Shown piece after piece: positions 6,178 through 7,578 of a stretch of DNA of 7,578 bases; the first letter of the stretch is position 1, and each line of letters opens with the position of its first letter. Under the pieces are notes generated by a model. That model worked only from the letters and a program-made list of their open reading frames with translations, was not told the DNA's origin and ran no database searches. The DNA is taken from the NCBI GenBank assembly GCA_964580155.1, contig CAZOJP010000061.1, positions 1 through 7,578 on the forward strand. The letters are read 5' to 3'. Position numbers and translations under genes: made by a program. The DNA is from Intestinibacillus sp964580155 (GTDB taxonomy: Bacteria > Bacillota > Clostridia > Oscillospirales > Butyricicoccaceae).

Positions 6178-6243
6178 AATAAAACCAACATTCACGATGA
6201 TTCGGCGGCATACCGCACGGAAAAGAAAAGGAACGAAAGAGTT

Positions 6244-7578
6244 ATGGAACTTGTTAAAAATAAAATTTATCGCGCAGAACTCGTCGATTATACGGCGGAG
6301 GGGGCGGCGGTCGCGCGTATCGGCGGCATCGCGGTTTTTGTGCCGGAGGGCGCAGTGGGCGACCAGTGTGACATCAAGATCGTCAAGGTAAACCGTAAAT
6401 TGGCATATGGCCGCATTGAAAAGTTTATCGTGCGCTCCAAGACGCGCATGGAGCCGGCCTGCCCGTATGCAGGCCGGTGCGGCGGCTGCTGCTGGCAACA
6501 TATTTCTTACGCGGAGGAGCTGCGCGCCAAGCGCAAAAAGGTGCAGGATGCACTGACTCGCATCGGCGGTCTGGCACTCGAGGTCGAGGAGATTGTCGGC
6601 GCGCCGCACACCGAGGACTATCGCAATAAGGCGCAGTATCCGGTCGGGCGCGATGCGGACGGGCGTGTGATTACGGGGTTTTATCGCCCACGCAGCCACG
6701 ATCTGGTCGCGATTGACCGCTGCTTGATCCAGTCTTCCAAAGCCGATACCGCCGCGGCACTTGTGCGGCGCTGGATGGAGGAAAATAAGGTCGCACCTTA
6801 TGAAGAAACGACAGGGCAGGGGATTGTGCGCCATGTTTATGTGCGCATCGGTACGGCCAGCGGACAGACGCAGGTGTGCATCGTGTCGGCTGCGCGGCGG
6901 TTGCCTGCACAAGAGCGGCTTGTCAAGCTGCTGACCGAAGGAATGCCATCGCTCGTCAGCCTGACACTCAACATCAACCGCAAGCCCGGAAATGTGATTC
7001 TGGGCGCGAAAACGATCACGCTATGGGGAGAGTCAACACTGGAAGACACCTTGTGCGGCAATATTTTTTCGCTGTCACCACACGCGTTTTATCAGGTGAA
7101 CCATGCGCAGGCAGAGCGGCTATATAATTGTGCACTCGATTTTGCCGATTTATCCGGCAAGGAGACCGTTGTCGATCTGTACTGCGGCGCGGGAACCATT
7201 ACGCTTGCACTTGCACGCCGCGCGGGGCGTGTAATCGGTGTGGAAGCAGTGCCCGAGGCCGTCGAGAACGCAAAGGAAAATGCACAGCGCAACGGACTGT
7301 CAAACGTTGAGTTTTTATGCGCCGATGCCGGACAGGCGGCAGCGATGCTGGCGCAGCGCGGCGAGCGCCCGGAGGTGCTCGTTGTCGATCCGCCGCGCAA
7401 AGGACTCGACGAGACCGCAATCGCTGCGGCAGCGGCGTTGGCGCCCACGCGTATCGTATATGTTTCGTGCGATCCTGCCACACTTGCGCGCGATATGAAA
7501 CTCCTAGAGGCACGCGGCTATCGCGCTACGCGCTGCAAAGCATTCGATCTGTTTCCGCGAACGGCGCACGTTGAGACG
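6244..7578 (+). CDS. rlmD: 23S rRNA (uracil-C5)-methyltransferase, RlmD/RumA type, 3' partial
   Basis: This SAM-dependent enzyme methylates C5 of a uridine in 23S rRNA (U1939 in E. coli for RlmD; some Gram-positive members also act on U747). It reads from ATG 6244 without a stop to the window end: 445 residues, probably lacking only some ten C-terminal residues. A TRAM RNA-binding domain spans about residues 1-60 (VDYTAEGAAVARIGGIAVFV). C73, C79 and C82 (CPYAGRCGGC) with C160 are the four 4Fe-4S cluster ligands. The methyltransferase domain has SPHAFYQVN (278-286), the SAM loop DLYCGAGT (311-318), VDPPRKG (381-387), the catalytic nucleophile C409 in VSCDP and the general base E444 in HVE. All key residues are present, so the enzyme should be active. 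The generic clostridial annotation is RlmD; the exact target uridine cannot be read from sequence alone. Confidence 0.94.
   Translation, partial: MELVKNKIYRAELVDYTAEGAAVARIGGIAVFVPEGAVGDQCDIKIVKVNRKLAYGRIEKFIVRSKTRMEPACPYAGRCGGCCWQHISYAEELRAKRKKVQDALTRIGGLALEVEEIVGAPHTEDYRNKAQYPVGRDADGRVITGFYRPRSHDLVAIDRCLIQSSKADTAAALVRRWMEENKVAPYEETTGQGIVRHVYVRIGTASGQTQVCIVSAARRLPAQERLVKLLTEGMPSLVSLTLNINRKPGNVILGAKTITLWGESTLEDTLCGNIFSLSPHAFYQVNHAQAERLYNCALDFADLSGKETVVDLYCGAGTITLALARRAGRVIGVEAVPEAVENAKENAQRNGLSNVEFLCADAGQAAAMLAQRGERPEVLVVDPPRKGLDETAIAAAAALAPTRIVYVSCDPATLARDMKLLEARGYRATRCKAFDLFPRTAHVET

Larger units (their letters stand above)
6110..6243. other. Divergent intergenic region
   Basis: These 134 bp separate the start codons of the leftward small gene and the rightward rRNA methyltransferase, so they must carry both promoters. 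It contains the leftward gene's ribosome binding site (complement of 6114-6124), the tandem palindromes and the rightward extended -10. It also has a small GCGG-CATA-CCGC inverted repeat (6205-6216) and an A-rich stretch with AAAGGAA (6227-6233), the likely ribosome binding site of rlmD, 10-11 nt from the ATG. It is visibly more AT-rich than the flanking genes. Confidence 0.7.

Noticed and set aside
6205..6216. GCGG-CATA-CCGC inverted repeat in the rlmD leader
   Set aside because: Four base pairs only; too short to claim as a regulatory hairpin or riboswitch.
6124..6912. 262-codon open frame on the - strand inside rlmD
   Set aside because: It lies opposite the well-supported N-terminal half of rlmD and spans its promoter region. 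The translation has no coherent domain.
1..7578. CRISPR arrays, tRNA/rRNA genes, insertion sequences, defence or toxin-antitoxin genes
   Set aside because: No regularly spaced repeats, cloverleaf-like RNA genes, transposase motifs or terminal inverted repeats were seen; coding space is filled by housekeeping genes.

Overview
The window is a GC-rich, densely packed stretch of bacterial chromosome. It is most likely from a high-GC member of the Clostridia (Oscillospiraceae or Butyricicoccaceae-like). That placement is inferred from strong AGGAGG-type ribosome binding sites, the clostridial look of PurN, PurD and RlmD, and a purine operon in which the usual bifunctional PurH is replaced by two proteins. 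I cannot name the species.

Positions 1-5830 are the distal part of a de novo purine biosynthesis operon on the + strand. In order it holds purM (5' end outside the window), purN, a PurO-type IMP cyclohydrolase, a stand-alone AICAR transformylase (the C-terminal half of a normal PurH), an unrecognised 5-6 helix membrane protein, purD, and a 175-residue YbjN-like protein of unknown role. The enzymes cover pathway steps 2 (PurD), 3 (PurN), 5 (PurM), 9 (transformylase) and 10 (cyclohydrolase). Two gene junctions are ATGA overlaps (purN/purO and membrane protein/purD), which suggests translational coupling. A GC-rich hairpin lies between purM and purN. The operon ends at a strong hairpin with A and T tracts on its two sides, so it should also terminate the convergent gene beyond it.

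Positions 5873-6109 hold a 78-residue protein on the - strand, resembling the small helical C-terminal module of YdeI/OmdA-like proteins. A 134-bp divergent intergenic region follows, with a probable extended -10 promoter reading rightward and two tandem GTAT/ATAC palindromes, one lying over that -10. From 6244 to the window edge runs an rlmD/rumA-type 23S rRNA uracil-C5 methyltransferase with intact iron-sulfur and catalytic residues. It lacks only its last few residues, past the window end.

Most of the window is ordinary housekeeping sequence. The points deserving a second look are the split of PurH into PurO plus a stand-alone transformylase, the unknown membrane protein coupled to purD, the two small uncharacterised proteins, and the palindromes at the rlmD promoter. 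No mobile element, CRISPR array, rRNA or tRNA was seen.
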